From contig CADBPA010000115.1 of the NCBI GenBank assembly GCA_902796505.1, positions 1 through 11,567 on the forward strand: a stretch of 11,567 nucleotides of DNA, in the 5' to 3' direction. The stretch is from an uncultured Ruminococcus sp. Its GTDB lineage: Bacteria > Bacillota > Clostridia > Oscillospirales > CAG-272. The position numbers were made by a program, and so were the translations under genes. Below the pieces are notes generated by a model that saw nothing but the letters and a program-made list of their open reading frames with translations, did not search any database and was not told where the DNA came from. Positions 1 through 6,572 of this stretch are shown piece after piece (the first letter of the stretch is position 1; each line of letters begins with the position of its first letter).

Positions 1-87
1 AGCTTCCGGAAAGAGCCGGAAAATCGCCGGAAAAGCTCCGCAAAATCTCTTAAAAGCTTCCGGAAAGAGCCGGAAAATCGCCGGAAA
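1..87. repeat. 33-bp direct repeat, two copies, period 54 bp
   Basis: A 33-bp segment beginning AGCTTCCGGAAAGAGCCGGA occurs at 1-33 and again, identical, at 55-87. Each copy is itself built from CCGGAAA words spaced 10-11 bases apart. The period is 54 bp, a multiple of three. On the plus strand, the frame beginning at base 3 reaches a TAA at 51-53, and the same peptide (LPERAGKSPE) restarts straight after it. The other two plus frames stay open but would run through the terminator at 122-154, so they are unlikely to be coding. The segment could be the duplicated 3' end of a plus-strand gene lying left of the window, or a non-coding repeat. The window edge prevents a decision. Confidence 0.75.
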
Positions 88-121
88 CGCGACACGCCCC
101 CGCGCTTCCCCGCTTTATCAG

Positions 122-154
122 AAAAAACCGCACGGTCACGCCGCGCGGTTTTTT
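122..154. terminator. Bidirectional Rho-independent terminator
   Basis: AAAAAACCGC (122-131) pairs perfectly with GCGGTTTTTT (145-154). After one A/C mismatch, CGG pairs with CCG around a five-base TCACG loop. The A run on one side and T run on the other give a U-tract in both directions. It lies 83 bases beyond the nagB stop, so it can end the minus-strand nahK-nagB transcript. It can equally end any plus-strand transcript arriving from the left of the window. Confidence 0.85.
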
Positions 155-183
155 CTTTTCGGGATCGCCTCCGTCAGATGATC

Positions 184-231
184 TTTTCGGATCGCGCGGA
201 GGGGTTGCGCGTTTTTCGGATCGGTCGGAGG
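184..231. repeat. 19-bp imperfect direct repeat between nagB and terminator
   Basis: TTTTCGGATCGCGCGGAGG at 184-202 recurs at 213-231 as TTTTCGGATCGGTCGGAGG, with two mismatches and a 29-bp period. A weaker relative (TTTTCGGGATCGCCTCCG) starts near 156. The copies lie in the 3' untranslated part of the nahK-nagB transcript. No function is visible. Confidence 0.5.
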
Positions 232-236
232 TGGGA

Positions 237-989
237 TCAGGCGATCGCGCCGTGCTTTTCGCGGATGACCGCCATGGCTTCGTCGTCGGCGCAGATATAG
301 ACCTCGTCGGCGGTCTGCAAAATCGACGCGGGAACGCGCGGGGTGACCTCGCCGAAGAGGGCTTTTTCGAGGATCTCGGCTTTCGCCGTTCCGAAGGCGA
401 GCAGAAGGATCTTCTTCGCGCGCAGGATCTCGCCGACGCCCATCGAGATCGCCATCTTCGGCACTTCGTCCATCGAGGAGAAGAAGCGGGAATTTGCGCG
501 GATGGTGGACTCGGTCAGCGTGACGGCGGAGGTGTTCTCCGGAAAGACGTCCGCCGGCTCGTTGAAGCCGATATGTCCGTTGTTGCCGATGCCGAGGACC
601 TGCAGGTCGGGCGTGCCGACTTCCAGCAGAAGCTCGTGATAGCGGCGGCACTCGGCGTCGAGATCCTTCGCGGTGCCGGAGGGCAGGTGGGTGTTCTCCG
701 GGAGGATATCGACCTTGTCGAAGAGATTTTCGTGCATGAAATAGGCGTAGCTCTGGTCGTGGTCCGGCGCCAGCCCGACGTACTCATCAAGATTGACGCT
801 CTTGACTTTTTTGAAGCTGATCTGCCCGGCTTTGTTCGCCTCGACGAGATCGGCGTAAAAATCGAGCGGAGAGGAGCCGGTGGCGAGACCGAGGACGGCT
901 TCGGGGTTCTTCTTCAGCAGATCGATCGCCAGATCCGCGGCGAGTCTGCTGGCTTCTTTTTTGGTGCTTGCACAGAGAAAATGAAACAT
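237..989 (-). CDS. nagB: Glucosamine-6-phosphate deaminase (NagB)
   Basis: This cytoplasmic enzyme of the NagB/6-phosphogluconolactonase fold converts glucosamine-6-phosphate to fructose-6-phosphate and ammonia, bringing amino sugars into glycolysis. The 250-residue product is close to the length of Firmicute NagB proteins. Visible motifs are the phosphate-binding loop GLATGSSP (34-41), the NLDEY catalytic segment (66-70, with the general-base Asp at 68), and GIGNNGHIGFNEP (133-145) with catalytic His139 and Glu144. Where E. coli NagB has Asp141, this protein has Asn137; from memory, xNGHIGFNEP is common in Firmicute homologues, so I do not read it as inactivation. The ATG at 987-989 is preceded by AAGAAAGG about 9 bases upstream. 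The gene starts 48 bases after the nahK stop with no terminator between, so the two are probably co-transcribed. No nagA (deacetylase) is present in the window. Confidence 0.95.
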   Translation of the reverse strand: MFHFLCASTKKEASRLAADLAIDLLKKNPEAVLGLATGSSPLDFYADLVEANKAGQISFKKVKSVNLDEYVGLAPDHDQSYAYFMHENLFDKVDILPENTHLPSGTAKDLDAECRRYHELLLEVGTPDLQVLGIGNNGHIGFNEPADVFPENTSAVTLTESTIRANSRFFSSMDEVPKMAISMGVGEILRAKKILLLAFGTAKAEILEKALFGEVTPRVPASILQTADEVYICADDEAMAVIREKHGAIA

Positions 990-1037
990 TTTTGTAAACC
1001 TTTCTTTTCAAATTCCGTATTTTTTTGAGATCAGATC

Positions 1038-2159
1038 TTATTTTGCGTACTTTTCAATGACGGCGTGCATCGCGGGGAGCGACTCTTCCATATCGCGCAC
1101 GAGCTTGAACTGATTGCGCGCACGGTCGAGGTTATGCCGCTCGCGCGAGGTGCGGAAATAGACGTCGCCGTTCAGGTAATCGGCGAGGAAGCGCATCCCG
1201 CACTCGAAGGTCATCATGATCGCGGCTTCGGGCATCCGGGAGATCTCGCCCTCGGTCAGTCCGCCCTTCGCGCCCTCGATGAAGCCCTTCGCGTAGATCT
1301 CGAAGAGCGAGAGGTCGAAATGCACCTTGGAGAGATCGGCTTCGTCCTCGGCGGCGGTGGTCGCGCCGAAGCGGATGGAATCTCCGAAATCGTTGATGGC
1401 GTAGCCCGGCATAATGGTGTCGAGGTCGATCACGCAGACCGGCGCGCCGGACGCTTTATCGAAAAGAATGTTGTTGAGCTTGGTGTCGTTGTGGGTGACG
1501 CGCAGGGGAAGCTTTCCTTCGGCGCGGGCGCGCTCGAACAGCCCGGCGAACTCCTCCCTCTCGCGGCAGAAGGCGATCTCGGCGCCGACCTCGGCGAGCC
1601 TTCCGGCTTTGTTTTCGGCGATCGCCTCGGTCAGCTGACGGAAGCGGTCGGGGGTGTTATGGAAATTCGGGATGGTCTCGTGCAGTTTCTCCGCCGGATA
1701 GCCGCGCAAAAGGTACTGGAAATTGCCGAAGGCGACGCCGCAGGTATAGAACTGCTCGGGGCTTTCGACCTTATCGTAGCTCACGCTGTCCACGATGAAG
1801 AGGAAAACGCGCCAATACTTGCCGTCCTCCGAGATAAAATAGTCTCCTCCGTCGGTCGTTTTGACGAGGGTGAGGCACTCGCGGTCGGGATCGCCGCCGT
1901 TTGCGAGCAGAAACTCTCTCAGGTAGCCGGTCACCCCGGCGATATTCTCCATGACCTTCCACGGCTCTTTGAAGACGTAGCCGTTGACGCGCTGGAGGAT
2001 GTAGAGGCGGACGCCGCGGTCGGTTTCGGTGCGGACGAGATAGGTGTCGTTGATATGGCCGCTGCCGTAGCGGACGGCGTCGAGGAATTTACCTTCGAGG
2101 CGAAAATGCGCGGCGGCCTGCTCCGGCGTGCATACGGGGATGTTGGAATTTTCTTGCAT
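1038..2159 (-). CDS. nahK: N-acetylhexosamine 1-kinase-like phosphotransferase (NahK family)
   Basis: The 373-residue protein belongs to the aminoglycoside-phosphotransferase/choline-kinase fold. It closely resembles, from memory, the bifidobacterial N-acetylhexosamine 1-kinase that phosphorylates GlcNAc or GalNAc at C1 using ATP. Visible motifs are a nucleotide-binding loop GSGHINDTY (32-40), the Brenner-type catalytic loop VTHNDTKLNNILF (221-233, with His223, Asp225 and Asn230), and the metal-binding VIDLDT (243-248, Asp245 and Asp247). The C-terminal part (FECGMRFLADYLNGDVYF, 318-335, then HNLDRARNQFKLV) is also characteristic of NahK rather than antibiotic kinases. The ATG at 2157-2159 follows AAAGGG about 9 bases upstream. 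It is the first gene of the operon with nagB, which supports an amino-sugar substrate. The exact sugar (GlcNAc, GalNAc or another) cannot be read from sequence, and no lacto-N-biose phosphorylase is next to it. Confidence 0.85.
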   Translation of the reverse strand: MQENSNIPVCTPEQAAAHFRLEGKFLDAVRYGSGHINDTYLVRTETDRGVRLYILQRVNGYVFKEPWKVMENIAGVTGYLREFLLANGGDPDRECLTLVKTTDGGDYFISEDGKYWRVFLFIVDSVSYDKVESPEQFYTCGVAFGNFQYLLRGYPAEKLHETIPNFHNTPDRFRQLTEAIAENKAGRLAEVGAEIAFCREREEFAGLFERARAEGKLPLRVTHNDTKLNNILFDKASGAPVCVIDLDTIMPGYAINDFGDSIRFGATTAAEDEADLSKVHFDLSLFEIYAKGFIEGAKGGLTEGEISRMPEAAIMMTFECGMRFLADYLNGDVYFRTSRERHNLDRARNQFKLVRDMEESLPAMHAVIEKYAK

Positions 2160-2202
2160 AACGTTGCCCTTTCGTGTCTGTGTTTTCGTTTTTCGGGGAA
2201 GG

Positions 2203-2266
2203 ATCGTCTCTCCGTTTTACCAGATTATGAAACTGCGCCCGGATCGGTTCCGGCGGCAGAGACGAT
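2203..2266 (-). other. Foldable leader RNA upstream of nahK
   Basis: In the roughly 120-base leader of nahK, ATCGTCTCT (minus strand, 2266-2258) can pair perfectly with AGAGACGAT (2211-2203), closing a domain of 64 bases. Inside it, CCGGA-ACCGA-TCCGG forms a second hairpin. This is a long enclosing helix with at least one internal arm, lying 44 bases or more before the start codon. I do not recognise it as a known riboswitch class. It could be a regulatory leader, an mRNA-stabilising fold, or a protein-binding inverted repeat in DNA. Confidence 0.4.
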
Positions 2267-2287
2267 TTCTAAAAAATTTCTGATTTA

Positions 2288-2316
2288 ATTATAACTTTTT
2301 ATATTGACAATTTCAA
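2288..2316 (-). promoter_or_regulatory. Sigma-A promoter for nahK-nagB
   Basis: On the minus strand, TTGAAA (2316-2311) and TATAAT (2293-2288) are separated by exactly 17 bases. The start point should be near 2281, giving a leader of about 120 bases before the nahK ATG at 2159. The -35 box lies one base beyond the -35 box of the opposing plus-strand promoter, so a protein bound here could affect both. Confidence 0.8.
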
Positions 2317-2332
2317 GCGGAAATCGTATAAT
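2304..2332 (+). promoter_or_regulatory. Sigma-A promoter for the araC-family gene and downstream operon
   Basis: TTGACA (2304-2309) and TATAAT (2327-2332), with a 17-base spacer, are both perfect consensus boxes. The expected start near 2340 leaves a leader of about 60 bases before the regulator ATG at 2402. This is the only convincing promoter I see for the four plus-strand genes to 7886. Confidence 0.85.
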
Positions 2333-2401
2333 AAATTATAGAATTAGAACGATTTTTCAATCATTTCAACAAACCTTACGGAATTTACGGGAGGACGGAT
2401 C

Positions 2402-3220
2402 ATGAATCGGGAAAACATCATCGCGGTTTTGCGCGATCTGAATCTGGTTTCGGGCTTTCGCGTTTCGCTTCACACGGCGGAGTTCAAGGAGATCGCCGCC
2501 TATCCCGAAGAGAAACTTCCCTTCTGCGCCTTTCTGCACGCGCACAGCGAGGAGGAATTCGAGCGCTGCCGCGTCTGCGACAGAGAGGCGGCGGCAAACG
2601 CAAAGGAAGACCGCGCGACGGTGATCTACCGCTGCCGGCACGGCCTGACCGAGATCATCAGCCCGATCTATTCCTTCGGGGTGCTGACCGGATACCTGAT
2701 GATGGGGCAGGTCATGCCCGAAGAGGGAGACACCGAGGGGATGTTCTCGGCGATCCGCCGCTACGACGGGGAAGCCGACGCCGAAGCTCTGATCGCGGCG
2801 ACGCCCCGTCTTTCGGAAGAGAAGGCGAAGGCGTACGTGCGCATCATGTCGATGTGCGCCGAGAAGCTGACGACCGACAACATTCTTCCCTACGCGAAGC
2901 GGACGGTCGGGCAGATCGTGCGCCGCTACGTGGACGAGCACTACGGCGACCGCATCGTGATCTCGGAGATGTGCCGGGCGATCGGCTACTCGAAATCCAC
3001 CCTCTACACCTCCTTCCGCAAGGAATACGGCATCACGATCAACGAATACATCACGAAGGTGCGCATCGACGAGGCGACGAAGCTTCTCGTCGACCGCGAT
3101 ATTCCGATCGGCGACGTGGCGGAGCGGGTGGGCTTCCGCAATCAATCCTACTTTTCCAACATCTTCGCGGCGGAGCGCGGCATGACGCCGAGCGAATACC
3201 GCAGAAAAAATTCGGTCTGA
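2402..3220 (+). CDS. AraC-family regulator with N-terminal PocR-type sensory domain
   Basis: The 272-residue cytoplasmic transcription factor has two parts. Residues about 5-158 look like a PocR ligand-binding domain, with conserved Cys56-x2-Cys59-Asp and Cys78-x-His80-Gly-Leu followed by EIISPI and a GYLMMGQV segment; this domain is thought to bind small hydrocarbon-like molecules in PocR. Residues about 166-268 are a complete AraC/XylS DNA-binding domain with two helix-turn-helices; ISEMCRAIGYSKSTLYTSF (187-205) and IGDVAERVGFRNQSYFSNIF (236-255) are the recognition segments. The ATG at 2402 has a GGGAGG Shine-Dalgarno about 7 bases upstream. It is divergent from nahK-nagB and shares their control region, so that operon is the obvious target, although the ligand is not evident. 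It is followed after 11 bases by the metallophosphoesterase gene, an unexpected partner for a sugar regulator. Confidence 0.9.
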   Translation: MNRENIIAVLRDLNLVSGFRVSLHTAEFKEIAAYPEEKLPFCAFLHAHSEEEFERCRVCDREAAANAKEDRATVIYRCRHGLTEIISPIYSFGVLTGYLMMGQVMPEEGDTEGMFSAIRRYDGEADAEALIAATPRLSEEKAKAYVRIMSMCAEKLTTDNILPYAKRTVGQIVRRYVDEHYGDRIVISEMCRAIGYSKSTLYTSFRKEYGITINEYITKVRIDEATKLLVDRDIPIGDVAERVGFRNQSYFSNIFAAERGMTPSEYRRKNSV

Positions 3221-3231
3221 CAGGTGAACGC

Positions 3232-4290
3232 ATGAAACTGATCCATACCTCCGATCTGCATATCGGCTCTCCGATGACGGCGAGACTGCCGCGCGAGAAG
3301 ATCGCCGAGCGCCGCCGCGAGCTGATCGAAAGTTTCCGCCGCGTGGTCGAAGCCGGGCGGGCGTTCGGCGCTTTGGGCGTGATCATCGCCGGCGATCTCT
3401 TCGACAGCGAGGTCGTCACCCGGCGTTCCGCCGAAGCCGTCGCCTCGGTCATTGCCGAAGCGCCGGAGATGAAATTTTTCTATCTGCCGGGAAATCACGA
3501 GAAAAGAGCCTTTCTCGACTGCGGCGTGAAGATTCCCGAAAACCTCGTTTTTTTCGACACGGGGTGGACCTATTTCGATTTTGACGGCGTTCGCATCGCC
3601 GGGCGGAGCGAGACCGCGGAGGGGATGTTCTCCTCTCTTGAGCTCTCCGCGACCGGGCGCAATATCGTCGTTCTGCACGGCGAGCTGCGCGATCGATCGG
3701 CTCCGGGCGGCGTGATCGGCGAGCGCGAAGTGCCGGAGGAGGTCGATCTTCTCTGCCTCGGCCATTACCACAGCTATTCCGAAAAGAAGCTTTCCCGGCG
3801 GACGACGGCGGTCTACTGCGGCACGCCGGAGGGGCGCGGATTCGACGAGACCGGCGAGAAAGGCTTCGCTCTGCTCGATCTTTCGGAGGGGGGCGTCTCG
3901 GTGCGCTTCGTTCCGGCGGCAAAAAGGCGGCTTCATATCGTCTCCGCCGATCTGACCGGGGCGAAGACGGCTTACGACGTTTTCCGCGCGGCGGAGGACG
4001 CCGTGAGAGAGATCCCCGCAAAAGACCTTGTGCGCGTTCTGCTGACCGGCGGGCGCAGTCCGGATCTGCGCTACGGGACGGAGGAGATCGCCGACCGGCT
4101 GGCGGAGCGGTTTTACTGCTTTGAGATCAAGGACGAGAGCCGCCTCGCGCTCAACGCCGAGGACTACCGCTACGACAAATCGCTCAAAGGCGAGCTGATC
4201 CGGCTGGTCTCGGCGGACGAGAGCCTTTCGCCCGACGAAAAGGACGCGATCATCGAGTGCGGCATTCTCGCGCTCGCGGGGGAGGTATAA
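3232..4290 (+). CDS. SbcD/YhaO-like DNA repair metallophosphoesterase
   Basis: The 352-residue protein is a calcineurin-type metallophosphoesterase of the Mre11/SbcD/YhaO group, the manganese-dependent nuclease subunit that works with a Rad50/SbcC-like ATPase on DNA ends. The phosphoesterase motifs appear in order: SDLHIG (7-12), GDLFD (54-58), GNHE (87-90), VLHGE (147-151) and GHYH (177-180). All expected metal ligands are present. Residues from about 230 form a C-terminal region like that of YhaO, probably for DNA or partner binding. A longer open frame begins at 2854 inside the regulator gene. I chose the ATG at 3232 because the homologous protein starts at MKLIHTSDLH and an AGGTG lies 7 bases upstream. 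The next gene starts 2 bases after its stop, which fits translational coupling to the ATPase partner. Confidence 0.9.
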   Translation: MKLIHTSDLHIGSPMTARLPREKIAERRRELIESFRRVVEAGRAFGALGVIIAGDLFDSEVVTRRSAEAVASVIAEAPEMKFFYLPGNHEKRAFLDCGVKIPENLVFFDTGWTYFDFDGVRIAGRSETAEGMFSSLELSATGRNIVVLHGELRDRSAPGGVIGEREVPEEVDLLCLGHYHSYSEKKLSRRTTAVYCGTPEGRGFDETGEKGFALLDLSEGGVSVRFVPAAKRRLHIVSADLTGAKTAYDVFRAAEDAVREIPAKDLVRVLLTGGRSPDLRYGTEEIADRLAERFYCFEIKDESRLALNAEDYRYDKSLKGELIRLVSADESLSPDEKDAIIECGILALAGEV

Positions 4291-4292
4291 AA

Positions 4293-6524
4293 ATGAAACT
4301 TCTCTCGTTACATATTGAAAACTTCGGCAGGCTCTCGGACTTCGACTACCGCTTTTCTTCGGGGCTGAACGAGATCCGCGCCGAAAACGGATACGGAAAG
4401 ACCACCCTTTCGGCGTTCATCAAGGCGATGTTTTACGGTCTGCCGGACAACCGCAAGCGCGATCTTTTCGAGAACGAGCGCAGCCGCTATCTGCCATGGC
4501 AGGGCGGCGTATGCGGCGGAAGCCTGACCTTCGAGGCGGGCGGAAAACGCTACCGCGTCGAGCGAACGTTCGGGCAGAAGGTCGCAGGCGACACGTTCAC
4601 GCTCTACGACCTCGATCTCGGACGGCCGTCGGACGATTACACCGAGAATCTCGGCAGAGAACTTTTCGGCATCGACGCCGACGGATACGAGCGCACCGTC
4701 TTTCTCTCCGAGCGCAACCTCAGCGGAAAGAACGAAAACCAAACGGTCGCCGAAAAGCTTTCCGACCTCGTCGGATCGACCGGGGACATCGGCGCCTACG
4801 ACGAGGCGGTCAAGCGCATAGAAGAAAAGCGCAGGGCGCTCCAGAAAAAGGGCGGCGCCGGCGAGATCGCCGACGATCAGAAGAGATCCGGACAGATCGA
4901 TGTCACCCTCGGAGAGCTGAAGGCGCTCGAAGGCGTGATCGCCGACGATAAAAACGTAATGAAAAGTTTACAGTCCGAAGCCGACGCGCTGGAGCGCGAA
5001 CGGGCGGAACTGGAAAAGAAGCGGCAGGCCGTGCTGCGTGAAGAGCAGAAAAACGCGATCCGCCGCCAGCTCGATACCATGATGGAAAACCGCAACCGCG
5101 AATTTGCCCGCGCCGCGGAGCTTTCGAGATTTTTCGCCTCCGGCGAGCCGGAAGAGGAAGAGCTTTCCGCGATCACGGCAAAGGAGTCCGAGCGGCAGCG
5201 GCTGACGAATCGGGCAAACGCCCCTCCGAAGAGCCGGGGGGAGTACGACGTCTTCCGGGATCTTAGCGAGGAGACGATCGCCCGGATGCGCTCGGTCGCG
5301 TCGGAGATCCGAAAAGCCGACGCGCGCGTCGCCGATCTCAAAGAGAAGTCTGCGCCGAAGCCGCCGAAAGCCGGCGCCGCGCTGCTGGCGTTCGGGATCC
5401 TGCTGATCCTGCTCGGCGCCGTCCTCGGCGCTCTGCTCCATCCCGCCTGCTTTGCCCTGATCCTCCCCGGCCTGATCCTGCTTCTGCTGCTTCCGATCCG
5501 CGGCGGCAGATACCAAAAAGCGAAGGGCGAGTGGGAGAGCGCGATCCGGGAAGCCGAGCGCGTGCGGCAGGAGAAAGCCGACGTCTTTGCGGCGCTGACG
5601 CGCCCGTATCCGCACCCTGCGTGCGACGATCCCTGCGACGAGGTGAACGCCATCGAGCGCCGCTATGATCTCGCGCGCATGATGGGAGAGGACGCCCGGA
5701 GCGAAAACGAGGAGCAGCTCCGCGCCGAAGCCGCAAGGCTGACCGAAGAGATCGAGCGTTTCTACCGCCGCTTTCCGCTGAACCCCGGCGGAGACCGGAT
5801 GGCGCAGATCCGCCGCGCGAAGAGCGAATACGACCTCTGCCGCCGCACGATCGACCGTATGCAGGGCGACATCGACCGCTTCGCCGCGGAAAACGGCGTC
5901 TCTCTCAAGGACAAGACCGCACCCGCACCGTCGGGCGGCGAAGACCTCGCCGAAAAACTGCGCGAAAATCAGACCGCGCGGCTGGCGCTGGAACGCCGGA
6001 GGGCGGAGATCGCGGCGAAGATCCGCTCGGAAGAAGAGCGCATGGAAGAGCGCGACGCGCTGATCGCCGAAAAGGCGGCGCTCGACGAAAGCGTCGCCGG
6101 GAAAAAGCGCGAGCTGAATATTCTGCAAAAAACCAAATACTGGCTCGAACGCGCGAAGGAAAGCCTGACTTCAAAATATCTCGACGGCACGAAAAAGGCC
6201 TTTCTCGGTTACCTTGCGGCGATCTCGGACGAGTCGGCGGATTTTGAAATGGACACCTCCTTCACCGTCGCAAAAACCGACCGCGGCGCGACCCGCCCGG
6301 TCGAGGGATACAGTCTCGGAACGCGCGATCTCTACGCTCTGGCGGCGCGGCTTGCCCTTGTCGATTCGCTCTACCGCGAGGAGTCACCGGTCATTCTGCT
6401 CGACGATCCTTTTGCGCACTTCGACGACGAAAAACTCGCCCGCGCGATCCGGCTTCTGCAGGATCTCGCAAAGAGCCGACAGATCATTTACCTGACCTGC
6501 AGCAGTGCAAGATCGGCGAAATGA
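4293..6524 (+). CDS. SbcC/YhaN-like SMC-type ATPase with membrane hairpin in coiled coil
   Basis: This 743-residue AAA/ABC-type ATPase is the expected partner of the preceding nuclease. The N-terminal half-domain has Walker A at AENGYGKTT (30-38), where the usual first Gly is Ala; the ENGxGK(S/T)T form is, from memory, usual in this clostridial group. Residues about 170-350 and 405-625 are charged, Glu/Arg/Lys-rich coiled coils. Between them lie two hydrophobic segments (361-380 and 384-402) in place of a zinc hook or hinge. The C-terminal half has a signature-like SLGTRDLYALAARLAL (674-689) and Walker B VILLDDPF (700-707) followed by AHFDD. The switch-histidine position near the end reads TCSS, so no His is visible there. 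The ATG at 4293 has GGGGAGG about 7 bases upstream; an in-frame ATG at 4257 lies inside the nuclease gene and lacks the family's MKLLSLHIENFG start. It probably acts at the membrane on DNA ends or DNA entry. Confidence 0.85.
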   Translation: MKLLSLHIENFGRLSDFDYRFSSGLNEIRAENGYGKTTLSAFIKAMFYGLPDNRKRDLFENERSRYLPWQGGVCGGSLTFEAGGKRYRVERTFGQKVAGDTFTLYDLDLGRPSDDYTENLGRELFGIDADGYERTVFLSERNLSGKNENQTVAEKLSDLVGSTGDIGAYDEAVKRIEEKRRALQKKGGAGEIADDQKRSGQIDVTLGELKALEGVIADDKNVMKSLQSEADALERERAELEKKRQAVLREEQKNAIRRQLDTMMENRNREFARAAELSRFFASGEPEEEELSAITAKESERQRLTNRANAPPKSRGEYDVFRDLSEETIARMRSVASEIRKADARVADLKEKSAPKPPKAGAALLAFGILLILLGAVLGALLHPACFALILPGLILLLLLPIRGGRYQKAKGEWESAIREAERVRQEKADVFAALTRPYPHPACDDPCDEVNAIERRYDLARMMGEDARSENEEQLRAEAARLTEEIERFYRRFPLNPGGDRMAQIRRAKSEYDLCRRTIDRMQGDIDRFAAENGVSLKDKTAPAPSGGEDLAEKLRENQTARLALERRRAEIAAKIRSEEERMEERDALIAEKAALDESVAGKKRELNILQKTKYWLERAKESLTSKYLDGTKKAFLGYLAAISDESADFEMDTSFTVAKTDRGATRPVEGYSLGTRDLYALAARLALVDSLYREESPVILLDDPFAHFDDEKLARAIRLLQDLAKSRQIIYLTCSSARSAK

Positions 6525-6572
6525 TTCGATTTTTCAAACTTTTATTTGCATTTTTAAAAAAAGGACACTCCA

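Noticed and set aside
1065..2288. Long plus-strand open frame (407 codons) opposite nahK
   Set aside because: It is the antisense shadow of a gene with clear kinase motifs, a result of high third-position GC; no known domain or start signal is visible.
2854..3231. N-terminal extension of the nuclease reading frame back into the regulator gene
   Set aside because: This stretch overlaps the regulator in another frame and has Arg-rich shadow composition; the family start MKLIHTSDLH with its own ribosome site is at 3232.
6525..6572. NAD+ riboswitch before the PnuC-like gene
   Set aside because: Only 48 bases are available, AT-rich and without a visible stem; there is no room for a known NAD+ aptamer.
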